The notes: a model not told the origin generated them from the sequence alone. Shown: positions 1 through 7,483, counted from the stretch's first letter. The stretch is 8,818 bases of DNA from J061 sp003695725 [NCBI: Candidatus Schekmanbacteria bacterium] (GCA_003695725.1 RFHX01000269.1:1-8818); one strand, 5' to 3'. Numbers and translations are program-made.

Positions 1-1
1 A

Positions 2-157
2 GAACATCCTTATCAATGGCCCACAATAGGGAAAGATTTATCTCATATTGAAAATGCTTCGTTAGAAGATGTGAAAGCTTTTTTTAAAAAATATTATCAC
101 ATTCTAAATTCCAAATACTTTTTAACTTATTGTATTAATAAAAATTTCTCTCATTGA
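2..157 (+). pseudogene. 3' end of a truncated M16-family (insulinase/pitrilysin-like) zinc peptidase
   Basis: The frame is open from the window edge to a TGA at 155-157 and gives 51 residues. The first 33 match the N-terminal M16 peptidase domain: a HPYxWPTIG motif (here HPYQWPTIG), then an acidic helix (ENASLEDVKAFF) and KKYYH. In intact M16 proteins this is followed by PNNA and a beta strand ending in GDF, then more of the catalytic domain and a second, non-catalytic domain. Here the similarity stops right after YYH, and an unrelated tail of about 18 AT-rich codons leads to the stop. The zinc-binding HxxEH motif would lie upstream of the window. The family assignment rests on motif recall and is fairly secure. 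That the gene is broken is inferred from the sudden loss of conservation; a genuine short variant cannot be excluded. Confidence 0.68.
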
Positions 158-208
158 TTTGATTTATAAAATGAAATAATTTTCAAAATGAATAAAAGAA
201 AATAATTT

Positions 209-2833
209 ATGGATAACAACAGGAAGAAAGAGAAATTAAATTTCCTTATTTTCAGCGGCATAGGAAGGAAGATTTTTATAGCACTTCTGATACTTTCACT
301 CCTTCCTCTGTTTCTTGCAATTTATCAAGGATATACGATCACACGAAAGGCACTTAAATCGAGGATCTTAAATCAGATTGAAACGGTATCTCTCTATATC
401 AGCACAAATATTGAACACTTTATTAGAGAACAAGAAATCAGTATTGCTTCAGTCTTTTCATCTAACCAATATATGCTCAACAATGTTGAAATAGTCCAAG
501 AACCGGCAAGAAGCAAAAGGCGGCGACAAAAAGCCGCAAAAGATTTAAATGAATTCATAAAAAAGCTTCAGGAAGAAGATAATTTCGGTAATGAATATTT
601 TGTTTTAGGCACAGACGGTAAAATTATTGCCTCTGTAAATCCTGCCTTGATTGGAATGGACCGCTCAAAAACGAATTACTACAAAAAAGGTAGTATCAAG
701 ACATCACTTACAATCTCTTACAATGGCACAGTGCCAACAATAACGATAAGCACGCCAATCAAAACTACTGGCGGAGCATTTTTGGGAGTATTTGCCGCAA
801 AACTCAGCAATGCAAAGCTTTTCGCTCTTCTCGATGAAGGAAAGAAATTGGGAAAAACAAGTAGAATATATTTTGCAAATCCTTCCTATGCCATACTTAC
901 TGAATATGATAAGGGCATTCAAAACGAAGTCAGAAATACAGAAGAAATCATTCAAGCACTTAATAAAAAAATAGTTACAGGCAGTTTTATTAGAGAAAAC
1001 AAGAGAAGAATCGTTGGCACCTACCGGCTTATACCAAAAACTGGATGGATTCTCTGCTGTGAACTCGATGAAATTGAGGCATTTCAACCACTAAATAAAC
1101 TTCGCAATCAGGCAATAACTTTTTGCATAGTATTCTTTTTTATCATTGCTTGGACAGCCTATTACATTTCCTTAAACATAAGCAAACCTCTTATGCATCT
1201 AAGCGAAGCTGCAAGGGAAATAGGCAAAGGAAACTTCAGCAAAAGAGTAACTGTATCAACAAAAGATGAAGTCAATGAAATGGCAAAATCATTCAATTTG
1301 ATGGCTCAAAAACTTGAAGAATCTTATTCTCATCTCGAACACCTCGTAGAAGAGAAAACAAAAGAACTAAAGGAAAATATTGCATTTACAAACAACATGC
1401 TAGAGAGCATATCTGTCGGCATCTTTGCCGTAGATACTGATTTCAATATTACAGCTTGGAATCGCTATCTCGAAGAAATCTCAGGCATTAAAGCCAACAG
1501 TATTGAAGGTGAAAGAATAACAAAATTCATACCGGAAGAAGAACATTTAGTTCTAATCAACGCAATAAAAGAAACCATCGAAAAAAATGTTACTGTCAAA
1601 AAAACGAATTTAAGTCTTCCCTTTATGGGTAAGGGAGTCTTTGATTTGATAGCTAGCCCGTTGAAAGGAGACAATAAAAATCTTGCTGGTGCAGTAATTT
1701 TCATAGAAGATGTAACAGAGAAAAGAGCACTTGAGGAAAAACTCATAAGACATCAACAATATATTGCCAATATCTCTGAAAACTCTGCTGATGCCATAAT
1801 CAGTCTTGATAAAAACAACATCATCACAACATGGAATAAAGGCGCTGAAGAAATGTATGGCTATAAAAAAGAAGAAATCATTGGCAAGTCCTTTGATATT
1901 TTAATTCCAGAAGACCTAAGAGAAAAAGGCGAAATGGAATGGATAATCAAAGAGACAGAAAAGAGAGGCGCTTTGAAAAATTATGAAACTGAAAGAATTA
2001 CAAAATCAGGCAAGAGAATATATGTGGCTCTCACAAGAACATTATTGAAAGACAACAATAACAATCCCATTGGATGTTCAGTTATCGTAAGGGATATAAC
2101 TGAAAAGAAAAATCTTGAAAGACAGCTTATTCAGTCGGAAAAGCTGTCAGCAGTTGGCGAGCTTACGGCAGGGTTAGCCCACGAGATAGGTACACCGCTT
2201 AATATTATATCAGGACGGGCAGAATATATTCTTTCACTGGCAGGCGACAATCCAAAGATAAACGAAGGGCTCAAATCCATTATCAGACAGATTGACAGAA
2301 TTACATCATTAATCCAGCAGCTTCTAAAGTTTACCCGCTCTGAAAAGAAGGAAACAAAGGGAGTTAATGTAAACACTGTAATTGAAGATACTCTCCTTCT
2401 TCTTGAAACAAAGCTTGACAAATCTCGGATTGTAATAGAGAAAAATATAGATAATAATATTCTCCTTATTGAAGGAGATGAAAACCAAATTCAACAGGTA
2501 TTTATCAATCTCTTTATCAATGCTATCCATGCAATGCCTGAAGGCGGAAAGCTTTCAATTAAAACTAAAAGCAATAAGGCGCAAAATATGGTTGAAATCG
2601 TAATTTCTGATACAGGGATCGGTATTGAGGAAAAAAATATTTCGAGAATTTTCGACCCTTTCTTCACCACAAAGGAAATAGGCAAAGGGACAGGACTTGG
2701 ATTAGCTGTTACTTATGGCATCATTAAAGACCATGGGGGAAATATTAATGTCAAAAGCATCTATGGGAAAGGGACGGAATTTTTTATCACTTTGCCGGGA
2801 ATCAAAAAAGGGGAAAACTCTAAAAGGATATGA
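209..2833 (+). CDS. Membrane sensor histidine kinase, Cache-HAMP-PAS-PAS-HisKA-HATPase
   Basis: An 874-residue inner-membrane kinase that should sense a periplasmic ligand and phosphorylate the NtrC-type regulator encoded next. A first membrane helix (about 21-41) and a second (about 302-322) flank a periplasmic region that looks like a double-Cache fold, with FVLGTDGKIIASV at 131-143. HAMP covers about 323-375, a short coiled coil follows, then PAS 1 (about 393-505) and PAS 2 (about 515-635, with TWNKGAEEMYGY). The HisKA phospho-acceptor is H658 in LAHEIGTPLN. ATP-binding boxes are N771 (N box), DTGIGI 801-806 (G1), IFDPFFTTK 814-822 (F) and GKGTGLGL 825-832 (G2), so the catalytic core is complete. 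The HEIGTPLN form of the H box is typical of kinases paired with sigma-54 activators. The upstream in-frame ATG at 188 is closed by TAA at 203, so 209 is the first usable ATG; its ribosome-binding site is weak. The ligand is unknown. Confidence 0.93.
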   Translation: MDNNRKKEKLNFLIFSGIGRKIFIALLILSLLPLFLAIYQGYTITRKALKSRILNQIETVSLYISTNIEHFIREQEISIASVFSSNQYMLNNVEIVQEPARSKRRRQKAAKDLNEFIKKLQEEDNFGNEYFVLGTDGKIIASVNPALIGMDRSKTNYYKKGSIKTSLTISYNGTVPTITISTPIKTTGGAFLGVFAAKLSNAKLFALLDEGKKLGKTSRIYFANPSYAILTEYDKGIQNEVRNTEEIIQALNKKIVTGSFIRENKRRIVGTYRLIPKTGWILCCELDEIEAFQPLNKLRNQAITFCIVFFFIIAWTAYYISLNISKPLMHLSEAAREIGKGNFSKRVTVSTKDEVNEMAKSFNLMAQKLEESYSHLEHLVEEKTKELKENIAFTNNMLESISVGIFAVDTDFNITAWNRYLEEISGIKANSIEGERITKFIPEEEHLVLINAIKETIEKNVTVKKTNLSLPFMGKGVFDLIASPLKGDNKNLAGAVIFIEDVTEKRALEEKLIRHQQYIANISENSADAIISLDKNNIITTWNKGAEEMYGYKKEEIIGKSFDILIPEDLREKGEMEWIIKETEKRGALKNYETERITKSGKRIYVALTRTLLKDNNNNPIGCSVIVRDITEKKNLERQLIQSEKLSAVGELTAGLAHEIGTPLNIISGRAEYILSLAGDNPKINEGLKSIIRQIDRITSLIQQLLKFTRSEKKETKGVNVNTVIEDTLLLLETKLDKSRIVIEKNIDNNILLIEGDENQIQQVFINLFINAIHAMPEGGKLSIKTKSNKAQNMVEIVISDTGIGIEEKNISRIFDPFFTTKEIGKGTGLGLAVTYGIIKDHGGNINVKSIYGKGTEFFITLPGIKKGENSKRI

Positions 2834-4194
2834 CAGATAAACAAAAAATTTTAGTAGTAGACGATGACCTTGAAATGGCAGAAGTCCTCAAAGACTTTCT
2901 CACCGAAGAGGGATTTGCCGTCTTTGTTGCAAATAGAGGAAGCGATGCCCTGAAACTTGCAGAAGAGGAAAATTTCGCTCTTGCTATTACTGATATGAAA
3001 ATGCCGCAGATGAGCGGAATGCAGCTGCTAAAAAAAATCAAAAATATCGACCCGAATATTGAAGTAATAATGATAACTGCCTTTGGCTCGATTGAAACAG
3101 CAATCGAAGCCGTAAAGCAGGGAGCATACCACTATATAACTAAGCCCTTCAAGATGAATGAAATTCTTCTTACGATTAGAAAAGCTCTTGAGAAAAGAAA
3201 TCTTCAGATTGAGAATTTAGAATTAAGAAACGAAATAGAAAGAAAATACAGTTTCTTCAACATCATTGGCAAAAGCCCGGCAATGCAAAAGGTCTTTGAA
3301 ATGATAAAAGTAGTATCGCAAAACAACAGCAATGTCGTAATCTATGGAGCAAGCGGTACAGGAAAAGAATTAGTTGCAAAGGCAATTCATTACAATGGAA
3401 AAAGAAAAAACAGGCCCTTTGTTCCTATAAACTGCACTGCAATACCTGAAGGATTATTGGAAAGCGAACTTTTTGGTCACGCAAAGGGCGCATTCACAGG
3501 GGCAGTCGGCTCAAAGCAGGGTTTATTCGAAAAAGCCAATAAGGGTACTCTTTTTCTTGATGAAATTGGCGATATGGGACTTGGATTGCAGGCAAAACTT
3601 CTTCGAGTCCTTCAGGATAAAGTAATAAGGCCTGTGGGAAGTTTACAGACAATCAATGTAGATGTAAGAATAATTGCCGCAACTAACAAGAATCTTGAAG
3701 AAGAAGTTGAAAAACAAAGATTTAGGGAAGACTTATATTATCGGCTCAATGTCATTCCAATACATATACCGCCTCTTAATGAAAGAAGAGAAGACATTCC
3801 TCTATTGATAAATCATTTTTTGAAAAAGATTGAAGAAGAGCAGGGTATTAAAAAAGAAATTTCAGATGAAGCAGTAAGAGTTTTGACAACTCATGATTGG
3901 AAAGGCAATGTAAGGGAATTGGAAAATGCAATCGAAAGGGCTGTTATGCTGAGCAGAAAAAATATTCTGGAGCCTGATGATTTTCAGATAAGTGAATCGT
4001 CTTCAGGATTCAATTTTTCTTACTTTTTGAAACAAAAACTTCCCCTTGAAGACTTTGAAAAAAAATATATCGATGCTGTTTTAAAAGAAGTTGGAGGCAA
4101 TAAACAAAAGGCGGCTGAAATTCTTGGAATAAGCTCACGCACACTTTACAGAAAAGAAAAAAGATACAATATCAGCAATAAAGACAAGGAATAG
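2830..4194 (+). CDS. NtrC-family sigma-54-dependent response regulator
   Basis: A 454-residue cytoplasmic transcription activator, the likely partner of the kinase just upstream. The genes overlap in ATGA (2830-2833), with an AAAGGA ribosome-binding site inside the kinase end. The receiver domain (about 5-118) has the acidic pocket D11-D13, phospho-acceptor D55, T83 and K105. The AAA+ domain (about 145-375) has Walker A GASGTGKE (173-180), the sigma-54-contacting GAFTGA loop (220-225), Walker B LFLDEIGD (241-248) and the arginine-rich FREDLYYRLNV segment (298-308). The C-terminal Fis-type helix-turn-helix (about 407-446) contains NKQKAAEILGISSRTLYRK. All parts needed to open sigma-54 promoters are intact and the length is normal for the family. 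A strong -24/-12 promoter lies 120 bases downstream, in front of a lone receiver gene, and is an obvious candidate target. The physiological signal is not identifiable. Confidence 0.95.
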   Translation: MTDKQKILVVDDDLEMAEVLKDFLTEEGFAVFVANRGSDALKLAEEENFALAITDMKMPQMSGMQLLKKIKNIDPNIEVIMITAFGSIETAIEAVKQGAYHYITKPFKMNEILLTIRKALEKRNLQIENLELRNEIERKYSFFNIIGKSPAMQKVFEMIKVVSQNNSNVVIYGASGTGKELVAKAIHYNGKRKNRPFVPINCTAIPEGLLESELFGHAKGAFTGAVGSKQGLFEKANKGTLFLDEIGDMGLGLQAKLLRVLQDKVIRPVGSLQTINVDVRIIAATNKNLEEEVEKQRFREDLYYRLNVIPIHIPPLNERREDIPLLINHFLKKIEEEQGIKKEISDEAVRVLTTHDWKGNVRELENAIERAVMLSRKNILEPDDFQISESSSGFNFSYFLKQKLPLEDFEKKYIDAVLKEVGGNKQKAAEILGISSRTLYRKEKRYNISNKDKE

Positions 4195-4216
4195 AGACAA
4201 AATGTCAGAAATGTCT
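4195..4216. promoter_or_regulatory. Short dyad repeats, candidate activator-binding site
   Basis: Immediately after the regulator's stop codon, GACA (4196-4199) and TGTC (4203-4206) form a perfect 4+4 dyad with a 3-base centre. A second TGTC follows at 4212-4215, giving AGACA/TGTCT arms at 4195-4199 and 4212-4216. The cluster is about 100-120 bases upstream of the -24/-12 promoter, the usual distance for an enhancer site bound by an NtrC-type protein. The repeats are short, and the assignment is positional inference only. A weak hairpin ending the upstream operon is an alternative. Confidence 0.3.
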
Positions 4217-4314
4217 TTCCCATATTAATTACAATAAAACTTTTCCCCACCATTTAAAAAGAAAATACTACATTATTTCAATGAGATAGCATTTTTTGAT
4301 GTATCTATCCTTTT

Positions 4315-4332
4315 TTGGCACGATTTCTGCTT
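4315..4332 (+). promoter_or_regulatory. Sigma-54 (-24/-12) promoter for the lone receiver gene
   Basis: TTGGCACG (4315-4322), then ATTT, then CTGCTT (4327-4332), matches the sigma-54 consensus YTGGCACG-N4-TTGCW with a single mismatch in the -12 block. The invariant GG (4317-4318) and GC (4329-4330) are exactly ten bases apart, as required. It sits in the intergenic space on the same strand as the next gene. Transcription would start near 4342, leaving a leader of about 46 bases before the ATG at 4388. A T-rich run lies just upstream. Its neighbour on the 5' side encodes a sigma-54 activator, which strengthens the call. Confidence 0.82.
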
Positions 4333-4387
4333 AATATTCTTAAATGATTATATTTTTTATTGAAATCTTAAAATTTTATAGAAAAGA

Positions 4388-4753
4388 ATGGGGAATAAAA
4401 AAATCTTAATCATCGATGATGACAAAGAATTCTGTGAAATGCTCGAGGATATCCTCCAGTTGAAAGGATATGATGTGCAAAAGGCGTTCAACGGGAAAGA
4501 AGCACTAAAAATTATGGAAAATGAAAAATTTGACCTTGTAATAACAGATAAAAATATGCCTGAACTGTGCGGAATCGAAGTAATTACAGGAATAAAAAAA
4601 CAATTTCCCAAAATACCTGTTATAATTACAACTGCCTTTGGCGACAAAAAATTCAAAGAAGAATCACTAAAAGCCGGCGCTTTTGAATATTTCAGCAAAC
4701 CTTTAAAGATCTCTAATCTCATTGATGCAATCAACAGGGCGACAGGCAGATAA
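4388..4753 (+). CDS. Stand-alone receiver-domain response regulator
   Basis: A 121-residue protein consisting only of a CheY-like receiver. The acidic pocket is D10-D12, the phospho-acceptor is D54 (VITDKNMP), the conserved hydroxyl residue is T81 or T82 in TTAFG, and the lysine is K104 in SKPLK. No output domain follows: the protein ends one residue after INRATG, and the next 159 bases hold no continuation. The receiver resembles those of NtrC-type regulators (ITD and TAFG motifs), including the one encoded just upstream. It would be phosphorylated by a histidine kinase, possibly the one at 209-2833, and act by protein contact, as a phosphorelay intermediate or as a phosphate sink. A sigma-54 promoter at 4315-4332 should drive it. 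The ribosome-binding site (AGAAAAG) is weak. The biochemical class is clear; the specific role is not. Confidence 0.9.
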   Translation: MGNKKILIIDDDKEFCEMLEDILQLKGYDVQKAFNGKEALKIMENEKFDLVITDKNMPELCGIEVITGIKKQFPKIPVIITTAFGDKKFKEESLKAGAFEYFSKPLKISNLIDAINRATGR

Positions 4754-4814
4754 ACTTGATACATATTTTATTCAGATTTCTATCTATTCAAACTTTAGAG
4801 AATGTCCTAAAAGG

Positions 4815-4847
4815 TTGACTATAAAAGATATTCTTTCTAAATATAGA
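4815..4847 (+). promoter_or_regulatory. Possible sigma-70-type promoter for the moeA operon
   Basis: In the 159-base gap before moeA, TTGACT (4815-4820) is a 5/6 match to the -35 consensus. The region where a -10 box should fall (4838-4847) reads TAAATATAGA. The best -10-like hexamer, TATAGA at 4842-4847, gives a long 21-base spacer, while TAAATA at the optimal 17 bases is a poor match. The rest of the gap is AT-rich without a clear terminator or riboswitch-like structure. A promoter is expected here because the preceding gene has its own regulation, but the exact site is uncertain. Confidence 0.33.
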
Positions 4848-4912
4848 ATTACTTTTTTGAAGCTTTTTAAATCATCATTTGAATCATGAAAAGAAAGAAG
4901 AGGTAGAAAAAA

Positions 4913-6127
4913 ATGATCTCTGTTGAAGAAGCCAAAGAAATCGTCTTTAACACACCTGTAAATCAGGATATAGAAGAAGTTTCGCTTACTGAGTCTTTGG
5001 GAAGAGTTTGTGCAAAGGATATAGAAGCCAAAATTACTGTGCCTCCATGGGACAATTCAGCAATGGACGGTTTTGCAGTAAAAATTTCTGATATACAAAG
5101 TGCATCTGAATCTTCAGGAGTAAAACTCAAAGTGATAGCAGACATTCCTGCAGGAACATTCTTCTCAGGCACAATCAGAAATGGTGAATGCGCAAGGATT
5201 ATGACAGGAGCACCTATCCCTGCAGGAGCTGAAGCAGTAGTTATGCGTGAATACGCTGATGACAAAGGTGATGAAGTAACAATAAAGAAAAGTGCAAAAA
5301 AGGATGAAAACATAAGAAAAAAGGGTGAAGATATAAAGATTGGCAGCATTGTAGTATCAAAAGGGAAAGCTATTACACCTGCTGATATCGGAGTCCTGGC
5401 ATCGGTACAAGTAGGAAAAGTTTCAGTCTATAGAAAACCAACTGTTGCCATACTTTCAACAGGAGATGAATTAGTTGACATCAATGAAGAAATAACACCG
5501 GGAAAGATTGTTACAAGCAATAACTATGCCCTTGAAGCGCAAGTCTTGGAAAGCGGTGCCATTCCCTTACAGATGGGAATCATAAAAGATGACAAAGAAA
5601 TCTTGCGAAAAGCTATCGAGAAGGCATTATGCGCAGATATTATTCTTACTACAGGCGGTGTTTCGGTTGGAGATTACGACTTTGTTAAGGATGTGCTCGG
5701 GGAACTTGGTTTTGAAAAGAAATTTTGGAAAGTGGCGCAAAAACCGGGAAAACCTCTCCTTTTCGGCACAATGGGGCAATCTCTCGTCTTTGGGCTTCCG
5801 GGCAATCCCACAGCAACGATGTTATGCTTTGAGCTTTATGTAAGACCAATGATTAAAAAGATTTTAGGGTACAATAGAATTGAAAGAAAATGTGTTAGAG
5901 CTCAGGCATTGGAAGATATCAAAAAAAAGCCGGGAAGGAAGCATTTCATCAGAGCTATCACTGAAAATCGCAATGGCAACTATTACTTTCGCTCGACAGG
6001 TGCTCAGGGGTCTGGTATTTTGACTTCTATGTCAAAAGCAAACAGCATTGCCATTATAGGAAATGATGTGACTCTTCTCAAAAAAGGTGAGGAAACTGAG
6101 GTTATCCTCTTAGATGAATCGATTTAA
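4913..6127 (+). CDS. moeA: Molybdopterin molybdenumtransferase MoeA
   Basis: A 404-residue cytoplasmic enzyme that inserts molybdate into adenylylated molybdopterin, releasing AMP and forming Mo-molybdopterin. Its length equals the family norm. Diagnostic segments are all present: PPWDNSAMDGFAV (44-56), RIMTGAPIP (95-103), the MoCF/MogA-like domain with ILSTGDEL (180-187) and TTGGVSVGDYDFVK (246-259), KPGKPLLFG (277-285) and FGLPGNP (293-299). A C-terminal beta domain (about 325-400) follows. The start is supported by a good ribosome-binding site, AGAGG at 4899-4903, nine bases before the ATG. It is the first gene of a tight series with mobB and mobA, which complete guanylation of the cofactor. 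No adjacent MogA-like gene is visible, so molybdopterin adenylylation must be encoded elsewhere. Confidence 0.95.
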   Translation: MISVEEAKEIVFNTPVNQDIEEVSLTESLGRVCAKDIEAKITVPPWDNSAMDGFAVKISDIQSASESSGVKLKVIADIPAGTFFSGTIRNGECARIMTGAPIPAGAEAVVMREYADDKGDEVTIKKSAKKDENIRKKGEDIKIGSIVVSKGKAITPADIGVLASVQVGKVSVYRKPTVAILSTGDELVDINEEITPGKIVTSNNYALEAQVLESGAIPLQMGIIKDDKEILRKAIEKALCADIILTTGGVSVGDYDFVKDVLGELGFEKKFWKVAQKPGKPLLFGTMGQSLVFGLPGNPTATMLCFELYVRPMIKKILGYNRIERKCVRAQALEDIKKKPGRKHFIRAITENRNGNYYFRSTGAQGSGILTSMSKANSIAIIGNDVTLLKKGEETEVILLDESI

Positions 6128-6148
6128 AGCAAGGAAGGATAAAAGAAT

Positions 6149-6823
6149 ATGCTGCCACCAATTATATCCATTGTTGGAAAATCAAATTCTGGAAAAACGA
6201 CATTTATTGAAAAACTGCTTCCAAAATTAGTGGAGCGAGGTTATGTAATCGGCACAATAAAACATCACTCACATCAGGACTTTGAGTTTGATGTCAAAGG
6301 GAAAGATAGCTGGAGGCATAAGCAGGCAGGTGCCTATCAAGTTATAATTTCATCTCCTAACAAATTGGCGCTTGTAAGAAATTCGGAATCAGACCTGAGC
6401 TTGGAAGAAATAAGGTCAAAGTACTTCCACAATCTCGACCTTATCATTACGGAAGGATATAAGAGAGAAAATTTTCCAAAAATAGAAATTTTCAGAAAGG
6501 GAGTTCATGAAACAATCCTATGCGACAATGATGATAAGCTAATTGCACTTGTTTCGGACACTGATTTTCCTGTTGATGTCCCCAAATTTTCATTAGACGA
6601 TGCAGAAGGCGTTGCAGAATTAATTGAAAAAGAATTTCTAATCAAAAACAAAGGTACTGCTGAAGATTCAAAGGTTAAACTCTTTGTAAATGGTAAAGAC
6701 ATTTCTCTTAAACCTTTCATCCAAAAAACCCTTAAGGGAATGATTGAAGGATATCTGCAGGGATTGAAAGGAATCGAAAAAGAAGCAGATATAAGGATAG
6801 AAATTTCAAACAACAAGAAATAG
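6149..6823 (+). CDS. mobB: Molybdopterin-guanine dinucleotide biosynthesis protein MobB with C-terminal extension
   Basis: A 224-residue GTP-binding accessory protein that assists MobA in making the guanine-dinucleotide form of molybdenum cofactor. The P-loop is VGKSNSGKTT (9-18). Other family segments are GTIKHH (35-40), the FDVKGKDSWRHKQAGA block (47-62), and LIITEGYKRENFPKIEIFR (98-116), which carries the conserved TEGYK. After the usual MobB core (about 165 residues) there is an extra module of about 50 residues: VKLFVNGKDISLKPFIQ (176-192), then a helical KTLKGMIEGYLQGLKG stretch and a basic end. Similar tails occur, as far as I recall, in MobB proteins of some anaerobes; the function is unknown to me. 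A strong AAGGAAGG ribosome-binding site (6131-6138) supports the start, 21 bases after moeA. Confidence 0.93.
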   Translation: MLPPIISIVGKSNSGKTTFIEKLLPKLVERGYVIGTIKHHSHQDFEFDVKGKDSWRHKQAGAYQVIISSPNKLALVRNSESDLSLEEIRSKYFHNLDLIITEGYKRENFPKIEIFRKGVHETILCDNDDKLIALVSDTDFPVDVPKFSLDDAEGVAELIEKEFLIKNKGTAEDSKVKLFVNGKDISLKPFIQKTLKGMIEGYLQGLKGIEKEADIRIEISNNKK

Positions 6824-6833
6824 GTTTTAACAC

Positions 6834-6849
6834 GAGGGTATCAGCTTTG
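6834..6849 (+). promoter_or_regulatory. Ribosome-binding site that fixes a TTG start for mobA
   Basis: GAGGG at 6834-6838 lies eight bases before TTG at 6847-6849. The nucleotide-binding LAGGKSRR motif begins about 20 residues later, so there is no room for a much later start. The TTG is therefore the most likely initiation codon. Confidence 0.7.
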
Positions 6850-7482
6850 GATTTTTTTAGAAGACCATCGGAATGGGATCACGAAAATGTTTTTTGCTTT
6901 ATCCTTGCAGGAGGGAAAAGCAGGAGGTTGGGAGAAGATAAGGTTAACACTATGATAGGTGATGAATCCCTCCTCGAATTGATGATAAGAAAAACTTCTG
7001 AAATCTTCGAAAATGTTGCAATCATCACAAGAAGAGACAGTAAACTTCCAAAAATAGACAATCCTGTTTTATATGATCTAATGCCGGGAAGTGGATCATT
7101 AGGCGGAATCTACACAGGACTTGTAAAATCTCCAACCTATTTCAATTTCTTCCTCTCATGCGATATGCCATTTATTGAAAAGAAATTTATTGAAAAAATG
7201 ATATCTGAAAATAGAAATTTCGACATCTTGATTCCGCGAGATGGGCGCAATTTTCAACCTCTTCATGCAATATATTCCAAAGCATGCCTTCCCCAAATAA
7301 GAGAACTTTTAGCGGCAGGCAATTTGAAAATAATAGACCTTTTCTCGAAAGTCAATGTAAGATATATTGAAAAATCTGAATGGGAAAAATATGACAAAAA
7401 GAAAAGGATGTTCCTAAATATCAACACTATGGAGGATTTGGAATTTGCAAGAAACAAAATTTTAGGTCCTAAAAAAAAATGA
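6847..7482 (+). CDS. mobA: Molybdenum cofactor guanylyltransferase MobA
   Basis: A 211-residue cytoplasmic nucleotidyltransferase that transfers GMP from GTP to Mo-molybdopterin, giving the MGD cofactor used by DMSO-reductase-family enzymes. The GTP-binding signature ILAGGKSRRLGEDK (19-32) is followed by LMPGSGSLGGIYTGL (78-92), a metal-binding SCDMPF (104-109), PLHAIYS (138-144) and the C-terminal NINTMEDLEFA (191-201). Length and motif order are typical of the family. A leader of about 15 residues precedes the first beta strand because initiation is at TTG (6847). The gene is 23 bases after mobB and one base before the next gene, so it sits inside an operon. The reading frame ends in a run of nine A residues (7471-7479). 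Confidence 0.93.
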   Translation: MDFFRRPSEWDHENVFCFILAGGKSRRLGEDKVNTMIGDESLLELMIRKTSEIFENVAIITRRDSKLPKIDNPVLYDLMPGSGSLGGIYTGLVKSPTYFNFFLSCDMPFIEKKFIEKMISENRNFDILIPRDGRNFQPLHAIYSKACLPQIRELLAAGNLKIIDLFSKVNVRYIEKSEWEKYDKKKRMFLNINTMEDLEFARNKILGPKKK

Positions 7483-7483
7483 T

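Noticed and set aside
3266-3282. A second GG-N10-GC element (TTGGCA...CGGCA) resembling a sigma-54 promoter
   Set aside because: It lies inside the coding sequence of the regulator, the -12 block is a poor match, and no gene start follows it.
4193-4218. AGACA/TGTCT hairpin after the regulator gene as an intrinsic terminator
   Set aside because: The stem is only about 5-7 pairs with A:T and G:T ends, and only three T residues follow before CC; too weak to call a terminator.
4830-4849. ATTCT/AGAAT inverted arms before moeA as an operator or Moco riboswitch part
   Set aside because: Five AT-rich pairs are expected by chance here, and none of the long paired structure of a molybdenum-cofactor RNA motif is seen.
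4963-5349. Long antisense open frames opposite moeA and several other genes
   Set aside because: They lie opposite strongly conserved coding sequence, encode low-complexity Ser/Phe/Ile-rich peptides and lack family motifs; they are by-products of the real frames.
7471-7479. Run of nine A residues at the end of mobA as a programmed slippage site
   Set aside because: Slipping here adds or removes only a couple of residues before a stop and does not fuse mobA to the next gene.
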